From: Phoronis australis | Taxonomy: Eukaryota; Phoronida; Phoronidae | DNA length: 60,000 nucleotides | NCBI GenBank assembly: GCA_002633005.1 | Contig: NMRA01000253.1 | Coordinates: 75,251-135,250, forward strand | Direction of reading: 5' to 3' | Shown here: piece by piece, positions 34,233 to 45,215 of the stretch | Numbering within the stretch: position 1 is the first letter of the stretch | Layout: each line of letters begins with the position of its first letter | Notes under the pieces: model-generated | Told to the model about the DNA's origin: nothing | Database searches by the model: none | The model's input: the letters and a program-made list of their open reading frames with translations, nothing else | Translations under genes and position numbers: made by a program

Positions 34233-35501
34233 CTTCAGAATTTCTTCAGAAACACAAATCAAAACAACAGTATTTCAGAAATGTAATCTTTGGGTATGCA
34301 AAACAGAGTTTCTTACCTAAATTTCGACGGCTATCCCTCTCTTAGCCAGTGCTGACCTTAAAATATGAATTCTTATGGTTACCCTGCTTCTAGAAAATAC
34401 ATGTAATTGGGCGCAAGTTGTCCAAATATGTTGTTTGACACCTAATTCTTGTAGCTAAGAACACACACGACTTGAGTTACACTAAAACTTCCTGCTAACC
34501 AACATAATTATCGTTTCTTATCAAACAAACTTTGCATTCTGCAAGCATTTCCTCCACAAAATTCTATTAAATCAAAAAACGAAAATCGGCTGTCATGCCA
34601 AGTCAGGTGCAGACAGGGGCAGCTCCTGCCATTTTTTCGCTGTCAAACTTCAGAAAAGGTTCACACATTTTGCTGCAAAGTCTCGTGAACTCAATTAACC
34701 TTCCTTAAGACAAATTTTATAAGGAAACAACAGAATATAGACTTCATGCATGCTTTGAACATGTTGACTTACTTAACGGAAATTCAGAAAATAAAGAATC
34801 AAACCCCACACTGGTCCTGATGACGTACTTTTGTACTACTGAATCTAAATTGCGACGTCATATACATCAATGGGAATTTTATAGCAATGGCGTTTCACAT
34901 TTCGACGGGGTTGTTAGCCAGTACTTTAATATCGTTTTGCGTCGTGCATTGGGCAAGTCAAATGCAAACGACGCTGATTTCGCCCGTCTTAAAATAGGAC
35001 TCGTCAATACTTAAAACATTTTATCTCAAATGCACTTTATTTAGCCTATTAAAAGTCTCTTGAACATGATGCCTTCAAAGTTTTGAATGCAAAAAAGTCA
35101 CAGGCAGTTTGAAATTGACACATCTGACGGATAACTGTACAGTACATAATTCGCGTGCTCATTGTGCCAACTGGCGGAGATATATTACAGAAATCAGAAA
35201 ACAGGTTTTAATTTATCCAAAGCCTTTCCACCCAGTTCGTCTCAGTAGTAAAATACATATTCAAGTAACCTATACCACAGAACGAGCACGTTCACTAACC
35301 TTATTTGGACAAAATTAACGATCAACATTTCAAAAATTCCATCTTCATTACCAGTAGTCGACGTTTCACAACTTACAATGAGATAGACATGTGTATTACC
35401 AAAAGAATGAATACCTACTGTACAACATGCAAAACATACATGTATGGCGGGAAAATTAGAGTGGCTGTGTAAATAGCTGGATGTCATAGGATGACGAAAT
35501 T

Positions 35502-35699
35502 CTATTGAGTTGGGGGTTTGTGTTCTAAAATTTTGAAACTTTCTTTTGCAAACAGACCGAATTTACAAGCATTGTGATCTAAAACCCCAATGTTGTCACA
35601 ATCTATCTCGTGACGAGTATCCATCAGATGGCTATTGACAGAACTGTATTTATCCTTAGAATGGTCATTAAATCTAACTTTCACAATCCTACAAGTCAT
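35502..35699 (-). mobile_element. Fragment of a GIY-YIG/Penelope-like element C-terminus
   Basis: The minus strand reads TCRIVKVRFNDHSKDKYSSV then NSHLMDTRHEIDCDNIGVLD and KFGLFAKESFKILEHKPPTQ. The VNxHL-x(3)-HEIDxDNxxxLD-x(n)-KESxxI block is the typical end of GIY-YIG endonuclease domains carried by Penelope-like and related retroelements. A second, shorter trace (GAATTTACAAG and GTGATCTAAA) lies at about 35945-36015. Confidence 0.55.
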
Positions 35700-36219
35700 G
35701 CCAATAGACCTTATTCACAAAGTCGCCATTTTAGTAGTAGGTTTCAAAAAACAATGCATTTGAGACATGAATATAACGAGGCACGCGAAAAAATCACCCT
35801 TGGCGCTGTATTTAAGCGCAAATTGCACGGTTTTAAAACCTAAAAGGAGGCGTATTTTTAAAATGGCGACTGCATGAATAGGGTGTATAGATGATGCGTA
35901 ACAGCCAACACAGCTCAAACAATACACAAAATTAGATCGCTTATTACGGAATTTACAAGACCCGTGATCTAAACTTCAAAGGCTGTCAAAATCTTACTTT
36001 GGCCTCATGTTATGACTCAGAACGAAGTAATTGGGTTTCACACCCATCTCTTCAGCTTCATCGCCACTGTGAAGTCATACTACACAAGGCAGGATTGGGA
36101 TAACATTTATTTACTAACTGAGTACCACTAACAGCTTTTTGTACGCTACCTGCTCTTTGAATGAATAACAAAATCATTATGAAATCAACACCATAGAAAA
36201 AACATACATTTGCAAATAC

Positions 36220-36366
36220 CTACATGTATTTGCACCAGAGCCAAGCAGCGATAACGCGCCCTCTCTTTTGAGTATAACCAGAAGTAGGACTAGCAGCACG
36301 ATTAACACCGCAGACGCTGAGACGGCAATGTCGGCTATTTCACTATCTGCTAAGTCCTCGAGAATA
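36220..36366 (-). CDS. Transmembrane exon of a probable SAM-containing receptor
   Basis: A 147-base minus-strand exon between acceptor ATCTCAG (before 36366) and donor ATGTAG|GTATTT. It encodes ILEDLADSEIADIAVSASAV then LIVLLVLLLVILKREGALSL. About 20 uninterrupted hydrophobic residues ending in Lys-Arg make a type I transmembrane helix with its stop-transfer signal. It ends with two bases of a codon, which the SAM exon at 34232 completes. Upstream extracellular exons were not found. Confidence 0.5.
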
Positions 36367-37275
36367 CTGAGATCTAGAAATATAGTTCACACGTATTACT
36401 AGAGCAAGCTTGACAAGCATGAGAAAACCTCAGGAGCTTTTTCGGAAACTCCCATTTCCCCGAAGTGGTTTGGCGTCCACAAAAAGTCCCCAGAGTGCTC
36501 TTGGGGATAAGAGTGGTTGCTTCTTACGGAAACTTGTATTGCTTAAAAACAGCGCTATGACTGGGCTGTGTGTTTTAACATAAGTAAGCGATGTACTTAG
36601 AAGTGAAAAGAAGATTGAACTCGGTAACCAGCACCAGCATGCTACTGATTGTCTGAATAACATTCAGAGCTCAGTGACCCTACAACTACTGTATGGTGAT
36701 GACCTACTTACTTTCCCTGTATCTCTCACTCTCATTTCACCACATGCATGTGACTTGAAAGGTAGTCGATACTTGTTGTCCTGCTGTACATATTCTGATG
36801 ATGTCTTATGAATAGACGAAACGTTGAGTTAACATGAACGTTTTATTTGTGCGGCGATTGTCCATTTTCTAATCGTACTATTGCCAAAAATGATGTAATT
36901 CAGTAAAGACGACATTGGAGGAGGTGATTTGTTTCTGCTGAAATTTAAACTTTCGTTGACTTGAAATACCAATCAAGGTTTCACTCCAGCAGTAGTTTGG
37001 CTATAGTGTAGTACCGCGACGCCTCCTTTCATAGTTGGCAAAGCCACCGATATACAGTACATGTATCTAAAACATGTCAACGCTCCATTCAAGAATTGAA
37101 AAAATGACATTGCACATTTCCCTCTATGAATGCAAACGATCCTAAAGGGTCTTGTTGTTGGTTGGGGCTCTTTCGGACATCCTCTGTACACTGCTCTTGA
37201 ATTCCTAGTGGTACAAATTTAAAGCTAAGCCTGAGAGCCCAGACAATGTAGTCATAAACGACTACCGTACATGTA

Positions 37276-37808
37276 TAGCCCCGCAATTATACGGAACCGC
37301 GCCTAACTGCGGGACTTCGGTGTATGCCCTTAAAATCGGAACATCTGCCTTTTCAATGTTTAAAAAAAACTCCTAGTTTGCGTGTGGATTATAGTGCAAA
37401 TTGTATCTAATGACGTATTGCCGGAGAACCTGTATTGCTTGTTCGTCTTCACAGGAAAATTACAAGTCTATGGCAATTTCAGTCCCTACAGTCCTTGGAT
37501 GAGGAGATGAACCAAGTTTTACTTTATACGTAAGTTGTTCTTGAAAATAAATCTTGTATATTTAGAATTTAAGTGTTCCTGTACTCATCTCGAATGCATT
37601 AACGCTACACATTGTGTGAATTGAATTGTATTTAGTGAATTTTTAAAATCATCCAAGGTGCGCCTACATGTATAACCGGAGCACCGCCTACGCTTAATTG
37701 CGGATCTTAGGCGCATGCGTCTATATGCGGGACATTTAAGTAAAAAAATCTTGCGAAAAATTCGTAGTAATCCGCATGTAGGCGCATGCGCTTAATTGCG
37801 GGGCTGAA
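37276..37808. mobile_element. Inverted-repeat element with GCGCATGCGC subterminal motifs
   Basis: Left end TAGCCCCGCAATTATACGG and right end (reverse complement) CAGCCCCGCAATTAAGCGCA are inverted repeats. Inside, TTAGGCGCATGCGTCTATATGCGGGA and variants repeat close to the right end. No coding capacity; a non-autonomous DNA transposon or foldback element. Target duplication not clear. Confidence 0.6.
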
Positions 37809-38763
37809 CTGTGACCAATGGATTCCTACACATAGTACATGTACTTCCTATCATACTACCAAGCAAAATATGAGTCTATCAGAGTAGAACAGCCCAGATT
37901 AGGGTCACATTTGATCCATGTGTTGAACCAGTACGAGTTCAAAAGTCGTAACCGCAAAATGCGATGATAATAATATTGAAGAAGTTAAGGCGTGCTGGCC
38001 TGCTGATTGTGTTTGGTGTTGCCAGTTGCCGCTAGGGGCACTGCATTATTGGTGCGGCTCTTTAATTCTCTCATTCATTCTGCCATCTTTGGCGCATTAA
38101 AGACGTGCCGTGTAGTCCGTTACAAGACAATGCGTTCTTACCACTTCTGAATGTGTCTATAATACTTTAAGTGAACAACTAGACATCTGAGTATTTTTGT
38201 GGTTTAGAATGTTGCTTGTTGTGTTTAATTAGACAGTCTTTGGCATTTTTTTCGCATGACTCATGTAGTGGATGCCGCCACTTCGGTCATTTTTGTGACC
38301 TTGAAAATTGTATTTTGTTTAGTCAAGTCATTTACTTTATAATTTCACTGTGTTTCATATGCTACGCCTTACTGTGGGCTTTTTAGGTGATGAGTCAATA
38401 GTTTCGAACGAGAAATTGACTGTTTGTATCTTTGTTCATGTCCCATTATAGAGCCAAGGAAGTACAGTACACCTCATCATAATCGCAGAACTTAGTTCTC
38501 TATTATCTCCGTAACAGAAAATATTGTTTGATATTTACAGTATTACTACTAACAGAAATAGGAGTAGTAATTGGACAGTGATGATAACAATACTATACCA
38601 ATGACTACACAAAATCAAAATAGAGACAAATTTAAAAAGGTTGACGGGGGCTTTGTCGAAGAAACAAGCTTTTAATTTAGTTCACTAACTGCTACAAAAC
38701 TGCACTCGACTTGTTCCATCATACTCGAGTAAGAAATGCGTTTTGATTTTATAAAAACTGGCA

Positions 38764-39600
38764 GTTATCATAGGCGGATTTAGGGGGGGCAGGGGGCCCG
38801 CCCCCCCCCCCNCAAGTGTCAAATTCGGAACACGGCGCAATCGTAACGGAACCATGGCTAAGTATAGGCTCTCCCGCGATATCCCTGGCGATCAGCAGTG
38901 GCGCTGCACACTACGACTCCGTTTCCGGCGTCTGCTCCAATGTACAATGAAGAAAATTACTTCATTTTTTAAAGAAAATGAAATCTAAGTTACGATGAAA
39001 AAAAAAGCTGCTGGTAAGATGTGAATTCAAATGGAAGCCTTAGTGAATCACTCAGAAACTCGTAATTCTCGCTTTGTCAAACCTTAACTTAAGACGATTT
39101 CCAAAGCAATCGCGTCATTATTGCCAATTGAAGACTACTTTAAATACAACAAATTTGTTACGAACTGATTGCACAAAATATAAAACGTGTACTAAGCATT
39201 ACAAAAAGAAGTAGGTTTCGCTCGCAAACGCTGTGGACCATAAACAAGTAGGTCTTTTAGTATTGATTAAGAGGTTGAAGCGTGGTGGTGTTGTGGCAAA
39301 GCACGTGCACTGTATCCATCAGATCGTGAGTTCTAGTCTGTGGTAACTGCAGTTTTTCTTCTTTGACACGTTCTCCGTGTTTTTTTTCGCCTTTTTTTCT
39401 TGGATAATACTTCAGGAATCAAGGAAAATGCTTGACTTTTAGAGGAAAAAACAAAAACTTCCTGGGCGGGAAAGGGGTTTGCCCCCCTCCCGACCTCCCC
39501 CCATTCGGTGCTATGCGCATCTACAATCGTGCGTTGCGCAAATGTTAACAGACAAAATGTTGGGCCCCCCTTGTGATATCCCAGATCCGCCACTGGTTAT
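38764..39600. mobile_element. Non-autonomous DNA element with CAGTGGCGGAT ends
   Basis: Left end CATAGGCGGATTTAGGGGGG and right end (reverse complement) CAGTGGCGGATCTGGG are imperfect inverted repeats, bordered by GTTAT on both sides (38764-38768, 39596-39600), a candidate 5-bp target duplication. GC-rich poly-C with one N (38812) follows the left end. Inside, 39282-39345 looks tRNA-like (TGGTGGTGTTGTGGC as A-box, GAGTTCTAGTC as weak B-box), possibly a nested SINE. Ends with the GGCGGAT word are common in hAT-like elements, whose duplications would be 8 bp. Confidence 0.5.
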
Positions 39601-42316
39601 TACTATTGACTGTTGCTTGAATAGATGATAGGTGAAACAAATGAAACGCTGTTTTTGTGGTTGTTTACTTGAATGCAATACGATACAAGTAGTCTACACA
39701 TTCTCTCTACAAGGCGGAAACAGGTTCTCCTTTGCAAAGTTATTGCACATGATTAGGACTGAGAAGAAATCTAGCTGTATGCGGTGGGCGGGTGGCATTT
39801 GACGCGACCGGGTAGTCGAATCATTGTGGATCTAAGGGCGGGGACAATATCCAGTTCTAAAGCTTATGTAATTAGCCAAGTGTTCCTGTTTACGAAGGGC
39901 ACTCACAATTAATTGGAATTAAGACCACCGAAATCCTGATCTACCAGTGGACAAAATATTTACATGTAGTGTTGTCTAAGATAGTCTTTATTGAAGCAAA
40001 AAAGAACAAGAAGAGTGGTGAGTGTAAGACCTAGAATATGTCAATATACATTGTGCAGTAGGTTACAGTTTGGGATGCATTTCAACCTCAGTACAGTCTT
40101 TCACTGGGCTTTTGTCAAGAGGGTTTAATGTCAACCTCCTTTATACCGCATATGGCGGTGCAATACCCGTGTCAAGTGTCGGTACAAAACTAGAAAAGAT
40201 TACTGTATGGTAACTAGACCAATTAAAATGAAGAGGTCGAAAAAATGAAGTGGCACGTTTTACCTGTAAAATGAGCGGTATAGATATGTTGAAAAAGTTG
40301 GACACATATGCCCAAAAAAGCAACTAACCATCCGTTGTACGAGATTGACAAACTTAATAAATCAGTTGAACATGGTTTTTGCAAAAAAATAAAACACTTT
40401 ATTTCCCGCACGACATCAATTTTCACTATGAACAAAGTTTTACTTATAAAATTTCTCATAAAATTGATTGAGGCAAATATTGATCAAGCCTTCATAGGCG
40501 TACATGTACACTCACTTCAGGTAGTTGGAGATGTTGAAATAAGTGTTCATCTGAGTTGTATATAAATTTTGCGGTGAATTACAGTAAAAATGATTCTGGT
40601 AACCCAGTCGAACGCGGAATGATGACGTCATTCTGTTGCAGCGTTAAACTCTGAAGGTTTCTTTGAAAGTAACAAGTAATATAATTAATTCTGACACTTA
40701 CAATAGTCCATAGGACATGTACATCAGCCACGTGGTTGCTTATATCATTTCCTCACCTTTCACTCGCTCTGGCAGCCCATGCAGTAGGGATTAAAATCAC
40801 TCAATTCAATGACGCGAGTGCTATCACCTGCCTTCCACTGAGATAATGAGAGCTCTTAGAGACCGCGATTAGGTGACGGACCATAATCCAATTCATCATT
40901 CTACACCAATAATCCGAACGTGGTCGCAAAGAAAACATATTCTTATCTCCATAACGGTAAATTAAATTATAGTCTTAGATGAACCTGGTATGACGTTATC
41001 GTAAAATTTGTCCATTCAGCGAAATATCTCCTTTTTGAACCGCCATTCGTAATCTTGCAGAAATTGACAGTTACACACACAACATTGACGGGAATACTTC
41101 ACCGTCACGCAAAATGACAAGTAAAATGAATATGCAACACACAAGTTACACGGCTAATCAAGATTTTTGTGAATCGAAATGGAAAACCGATATATCAAAT
41201 TTGAATTTTGAAATTTCACCCTTTATAAACGCAATCATTTTTCCCTTATAGTTCTTAACGTTCGCTTAGTGATCGACAAATTCTGCCTGGTTGGCCGAAA
41301 ATGCACGGAGGTGGCACTGAACAGTTAGGCTGCGGCCACGTCCAATTTGCAGTGCCAAAATATTAAAATCTAGGGATAGGCCAGGTTTGGGGATCAGTTT
41401 TTATTAAGGCGTTGCAAGTACAGAAGTAAGCTCAGTGAATGTGGTTTGTATTTGTGAACATGATGAGAACAAGAAATAACCACTTGCACGGCTGTAGCTG
41501 TACTCTTCCTTATGAAAGCGGGACCCTATTGCATTTCTACATTGTTGGGAAACGACTGAGAAACTTGCCATCAAACAAGCCAGAGTTGCATGAATTCAAT
41601 TTGTTAACAGTACTTTTGAACCACATTTTGGAATCTGTAAGAAATTTTGCTTTCAGAAACTAATGGTGGCATTTGTCGTGCATTGTCAGAGAAGTGGAGG
41701 TTTTGTAGTGAAACGTGCCGATTTTGTGACCCCCTTTTTATCTGGGCTTACATTGCAGCGTTTGCGAATATAAAGGTGAAAGATTTGTTATTCACTCATA
41801 CATGGTGAATAGATATTTAGACATTTTAAATAAAACTTTGGAGCATTTTGACCGCTCGAAGAAAGTGTTCGTACATTTTCATAAATTCCCGACTACTACT
41901 TGTGTACGCTTTGCCTACAATATTCCCTTTCTCACTACATAAAAGCGATTACCACACTCTCGAATTAAAGAATAAATTTACATTAATTTTAGTTTCAACG
42001 CTTGTAATGCCTTGTGCTATGCTAGTTTCACCTAAGTTTTCGAACCGACGGGTAATGTAACTGAAATCAGTTCCGCTGATAATGCTAGACTGCCATCTAA
42101 ATACTATTAATGCGGCCAGTTTACAGGTAACTTTTCTCACCAAAAGGTTATACATGATATTAGATTTTGTTTTAAATCGTCATATACAGTCATTAAGTCG
42201 TTATTTATAAACAAATTTTAAGAGACAACTTAATTAATTTGACTGCATTAAGTACTAAGACAACAGCATGTTTCATTTTTGCGGTCAGACGATTAAACAA
42301 TTCACCGGAATATAAA

Positions 42317-42361
42317 GTGACCAGCTCTTTTGGTAGTTGTGAGTAGCCCTTAAAAAGGGCT
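42317..42361 (-). promoter_or_regulatory. Altered histone-type stem-loop and downstream element, copy 2
   Basis: Minus-strand AGCCCT-TTTTA-AGGGCT (42345-42361) carries one extra T, making a five-base loop, and the flank is ACTC instead of ACCC. The downstream element CCAAAAGAGCTGGTCAC (42317-42333) is a very good match to the U7-complementary AAAGAGCTG core. The loop change may weaken SLBP binding. Confidence 0.7.
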
Positions 42362-42410
42362 GTTGTTTTTATTGTGGGCTTGAGGATTCCACAGAAGTCG
42401 TCAATCTGTC

Positions 42411-42674
42411 TTAACCAAAAGCATGTTGACGTAGATTAAGAAGCAGACTCTTTTGTTTCTCCTCATATTTGTGGAATGCGTTGCGAAGTCCGTGCGTTGT
42501 AACGATCCGCCGCTGCATTTGATCTTTACGAACTTGGTCACATCTCTTCACTGCCCTCAGGTAACGAATCCTCATATCATCCAACTCTCTGTCCAGGATT
42601 TGTACTTGTGTATGTGCGCGAAGACTTTTCTTGTGAGCTTGGTATATTTTGGCTTGGATATCGGGTTCCGTCAT
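42411..42674 (-). CDS. Small charged helical protein, stem-loop family, alpha type
   Basis: An 87-residue intronless frame starting MTEPDIQAKIYQAHKKSLRA. Landmarks in order are QILDRELDDMRIRYLRAVKR (24-43), QRRIVTTHGLRNAFHKYEEK (54-73) and a short C-terminal LNLRQHAFG. More than a third of residues are charged, and heptad-like spacing suggests coiled coil. No signal peptide, membrane segment or histone fold. It differs from the copy at 51854 at one residue (His for Gln before AFG). Upstream are a CRE-like TACGTCAC (42690-42697, minus GTGACGTA) and ACGTGAC (42771-42777). Its stem-loop is altered, so expression may be reduced. Function unknown. Confidence 0.75.
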   Translation of the reverse strand: MTEPDIQAKIYQAHKKSLRAHTQVQILDRELDDMRIRYLRAVKRCDQVRKDQMQRRIVTTHGLRNAFHKYEEKQKSLLLNLRQHAFG

Positions 42675-44742
42675 TTTACAACGAACGTGTACGTCACAAA
42701 CGATGTCTTGATCAGTTGTTAGCCAACACTAGATGGCAAAGCTAAATGTATTATACGTTGAGATGGTGATACGTGACACATTGTGACTAGATTCAAAGAG
42801 GTGTGGAAGCCAGTTTGGCAGAGATTATGTTCAGTACTTATTACCAGTGGCAGCTTAATCCGCATTACTGCCAGGGGCATATCTGGACCCAGCCCATTAC
42901 TTAGAAGGCCATTGCGTAACAGCTAATGACAACTGGTCGATTGGTCTTTTCATGTATATGTAGTTAGGAAAAAAATACTTGATAATCGTAAATCTTAAAA
43001 GCAAGTTACCCTATTCAATAAGTGTTGTGAAACTTTCATTTTTTATTTCAAAAAGTGACAGACAATTAAATGAAAAGTTTCTTTGATAATTACAGGCGTA
43101 TTTCTTGACAATATTGTTCATGGACGTGTCAAACATCAAGTTGTTCGCATCCACATTTACTGAACGTCAGACGGTCACAAAGATTAACATTTTAAGAACC
43201 CAGACTACAAACGAAACTCTTTCAAGTATTAGCTCTCAATTACATTTCCATGTACATGTCATGAACAAACACATGCTTTCTGTTAAGTATGTATATGTGG
43301 AGGATAAATCTAAATAACCTGCGACCTGTTACAGTACAATTAGGTGCCGAAATGAATAAACAAAAACTGTATTGTCGGTGAATGTATTCGCACTAGTAAT
43401 ATGTCCAGCGATATTGCATAAATAGGTTTGAAGAACGTAAAAGACACACTCTGCCTTATTTTACATGTTTTAAAAAACAAATAAAAGACTTAATTATTCG
43501 ATTTACATCACTTAAATAACAATGGTTTATAAATAAAAGATATGTTTTTATTTATGCTATTTAAGGAGATTTCGTGAAAAAACGAAATTCAATAGCAGGA
43601 GCTCAAAAATATTTTCAAAATACTATATCCTTTTGTAATGAATTTGGCAACATCATACTGGCAGATGGTTCATCCTTTTAACGAAACTTTGTTTAAATCG
43701 TATCATTAAAACCCAAATTGCAATATCTATTTGCAATTATGTCTTCAAAATTAGTAGTGTCACAACATCATATATTAATATACAAATTAGTGCCCACGCT
43801 GGCAATTGTTGAATTGTTATTCTTCACATAACAGAGGTGAGTGAAGACACAAGAGCAGGCAATACAAGCCATCTAATATAATATTACGGGAGAATACATT
43901 CCAGATCTCGTCATGACACGTAAACGTATATTTTCATCCAATAAGGCTTTTCTGTTCATTGCTCTGCCACTTCAGTTCATACATTTGCTGAATGTTTTTT
44001 ATTCATAGATCATAGATTTGCAAAAAGATATCTACATATACAGGTTGTATGTAATGAACATCTTATCATGAAATTGACATCTATTGTAATTTGACCAGTA
44101 CAAAGAGGCGTCCCTCCCTAATCCCTCTCCATCCCCACCCTCGCTTGTATGCAAATATGGCGTAAGCTGGGTTACTTCACGGTCACCTACACTAACCTGG
44201 TTTCTTAACGCGTTGAATCATATTTTCCTCCGTGTCTCTTTAAACTGCAGCGGCAATTGCGAGGATTTAAAACACGTGCAAAATATTTCCTAGTTATGAT
44301 TAGTCTGAAAAAGGCGTTAAATAAACTTGCATTTTTGATGTAGTCTCCGTATCAATCTCAGAGCACAATGCATCATTGCTTGGTCTCGTTGTCCATAATA
44401 AAACAATAAAAAAACGCCAGTTTCTAGCAAACCACCACCTAATATCTTTGATTACAGGTTAACATTTTTGTACATATCTGAATCAGGAGTGATCTCTTAC
44501 CTTTCAATGTTAAACTAAAGCACGAATTATCATCTATTTCCGTGAATGATAAACAAATAGATGACTTTATTAATATCTGTAAAGTACACGTTTAAAGGGC
44601 TGTTACATTTTCAGTTTAAATATTTTGCTTTTCTTTTACAATCAGGGGAAATGAAAAGTCGCGATGTGTCCTATCACTACGCAGTTTTTTGTCATACGTG
44701 AGTCGTCAGGTTCTGGGATCCATCACAAATATATGATATGAA

Positions 44743-44787
44743 GTGAACAATTCCTTTTGGAACATTTGGGTAGCCCTTAAAAGGGCT
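44743..44787 (-). promoter_or_regulatory. Histone-type 3' stem-loop and downstream element, copy 3
   Basis: Minus-strand AGCCCT-TTTA-AGGGCT-ACCCA (stem-loop 44772-44787) begins 25 nt after the stop codon of the gene at 44813. CCAAAAGGAATTGTTCAC (44743-44760) follows 11 nt after the stem. Confidence 0.8.
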
Positions 44788-44812
44788 GTTTTTTGGTATA
44801 TGTCTGAATTGC

Positions 44813-45094
44813 TTATTCAAACAACCGATCTCCTAAACCCTTGAGACGAAGGAGGGATAGAGACAGGTGGGCCTTTCTTTTACCGTAGTGGAAAAACATG
44901 TCGCGCAGCCCGTGCGTGATCATCCTGCGCCGGTGAAGCTGTTCCCGGCGAACTGAATTTCCACTTCTCAGAGCCCTCTCGTAGCGTATGTCGGTATCTT
45001 GCAGCTCTCGATCCAATAATTCGACTTGCTGTGCTGCTTTCAAACATTTTGCCTGTGCGTCGTGCAGTTGCTCATCAAGTGTAGAATCGTCCAT
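44813..45094 (-). CDS. Small charged helical protein, stem-loop family, beta type
   Basis: A 93-residue intronless frame starting MDDSTLDEQLHDAQAKCLKA. It has VELLDRELQDTDIRYERALR (23-42), REQLHRRRMITHGLRDMFFH (49-68) and a C-terminal SLLRLKGLGDRLFE. The LDREL and THGLR blocks are shared with the alpha type; the C-terminus is longer and beta-specific. The composition is mixed-charge with many Arg and His, not protamine-like. Upstream on the minus strand are a TATA-like CTTTATATTAG (45144-45154), CCAAT (45166-45170), CACGTGAC (45196-45203) and a full CRE TGACGTCA (45208-45215). The 3' stem-loop is intact, so this is the best candidate for an active copy together with 57695-57976. Cellular role unknown. 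Confidence 0.8.
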   Translation of the reverse strand: MDDSTLDEQLHDAQAKCLKAAQQVELLDRELQDTDIRYERALRSGNSVRREQLHRRRMITHGLRDMFFHYGKRKAHLSLSLLRLKGLGDRLFE

Positions 45095-45143
45095 CGTGGC
45101 GAGAACGAACGTGAATGTGACCTCAAATGTCAGTATACTGATT

Positions 45144-45215
45144 CTAATATAAAGACAACGTTGTTATTGGCAGTTGGCCAAGCTGTGTTTAGTAGCACGT
45201 GACACTATGACGTCA
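45144..45215 (-). promoter_or_regulatory. Beta-gene promoter: TATA, CCAAT, CACGTG, CRE
   Basis: Read outward from the ATG: TATA-like at -50 to -60, CCAAT about 15 bp further, then CACGTGAC and TGACGTCA separated by four bases. The last two occur with the same spacing at 54088-54107 (CRE changed to TGACGTCC) and 58073-58092 (perfect), which supports function. CRE plus TATA is common in promoters of germ-cell genes, but that is only a hint. Confidence 0.6.

Noticed and set aside
40141-40565. Small open frames near 40.1-40.6 kb
   Set aside because: Not conserved in the matching parts of units B and C, AT-rich, and without domain signals.
42453-42722. Plus-strand 89-codon frame repeated identically at 51896-52165
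   Set aside because: Antisense of the alpha small gene, identical only because the block is duplicated.
43105-43317. 70-codon plus-strand frame repeated at 52548-52760
   Set aside because: Lies in the near-identical block, so identity is uninformative, and no domain or splice context is visible.
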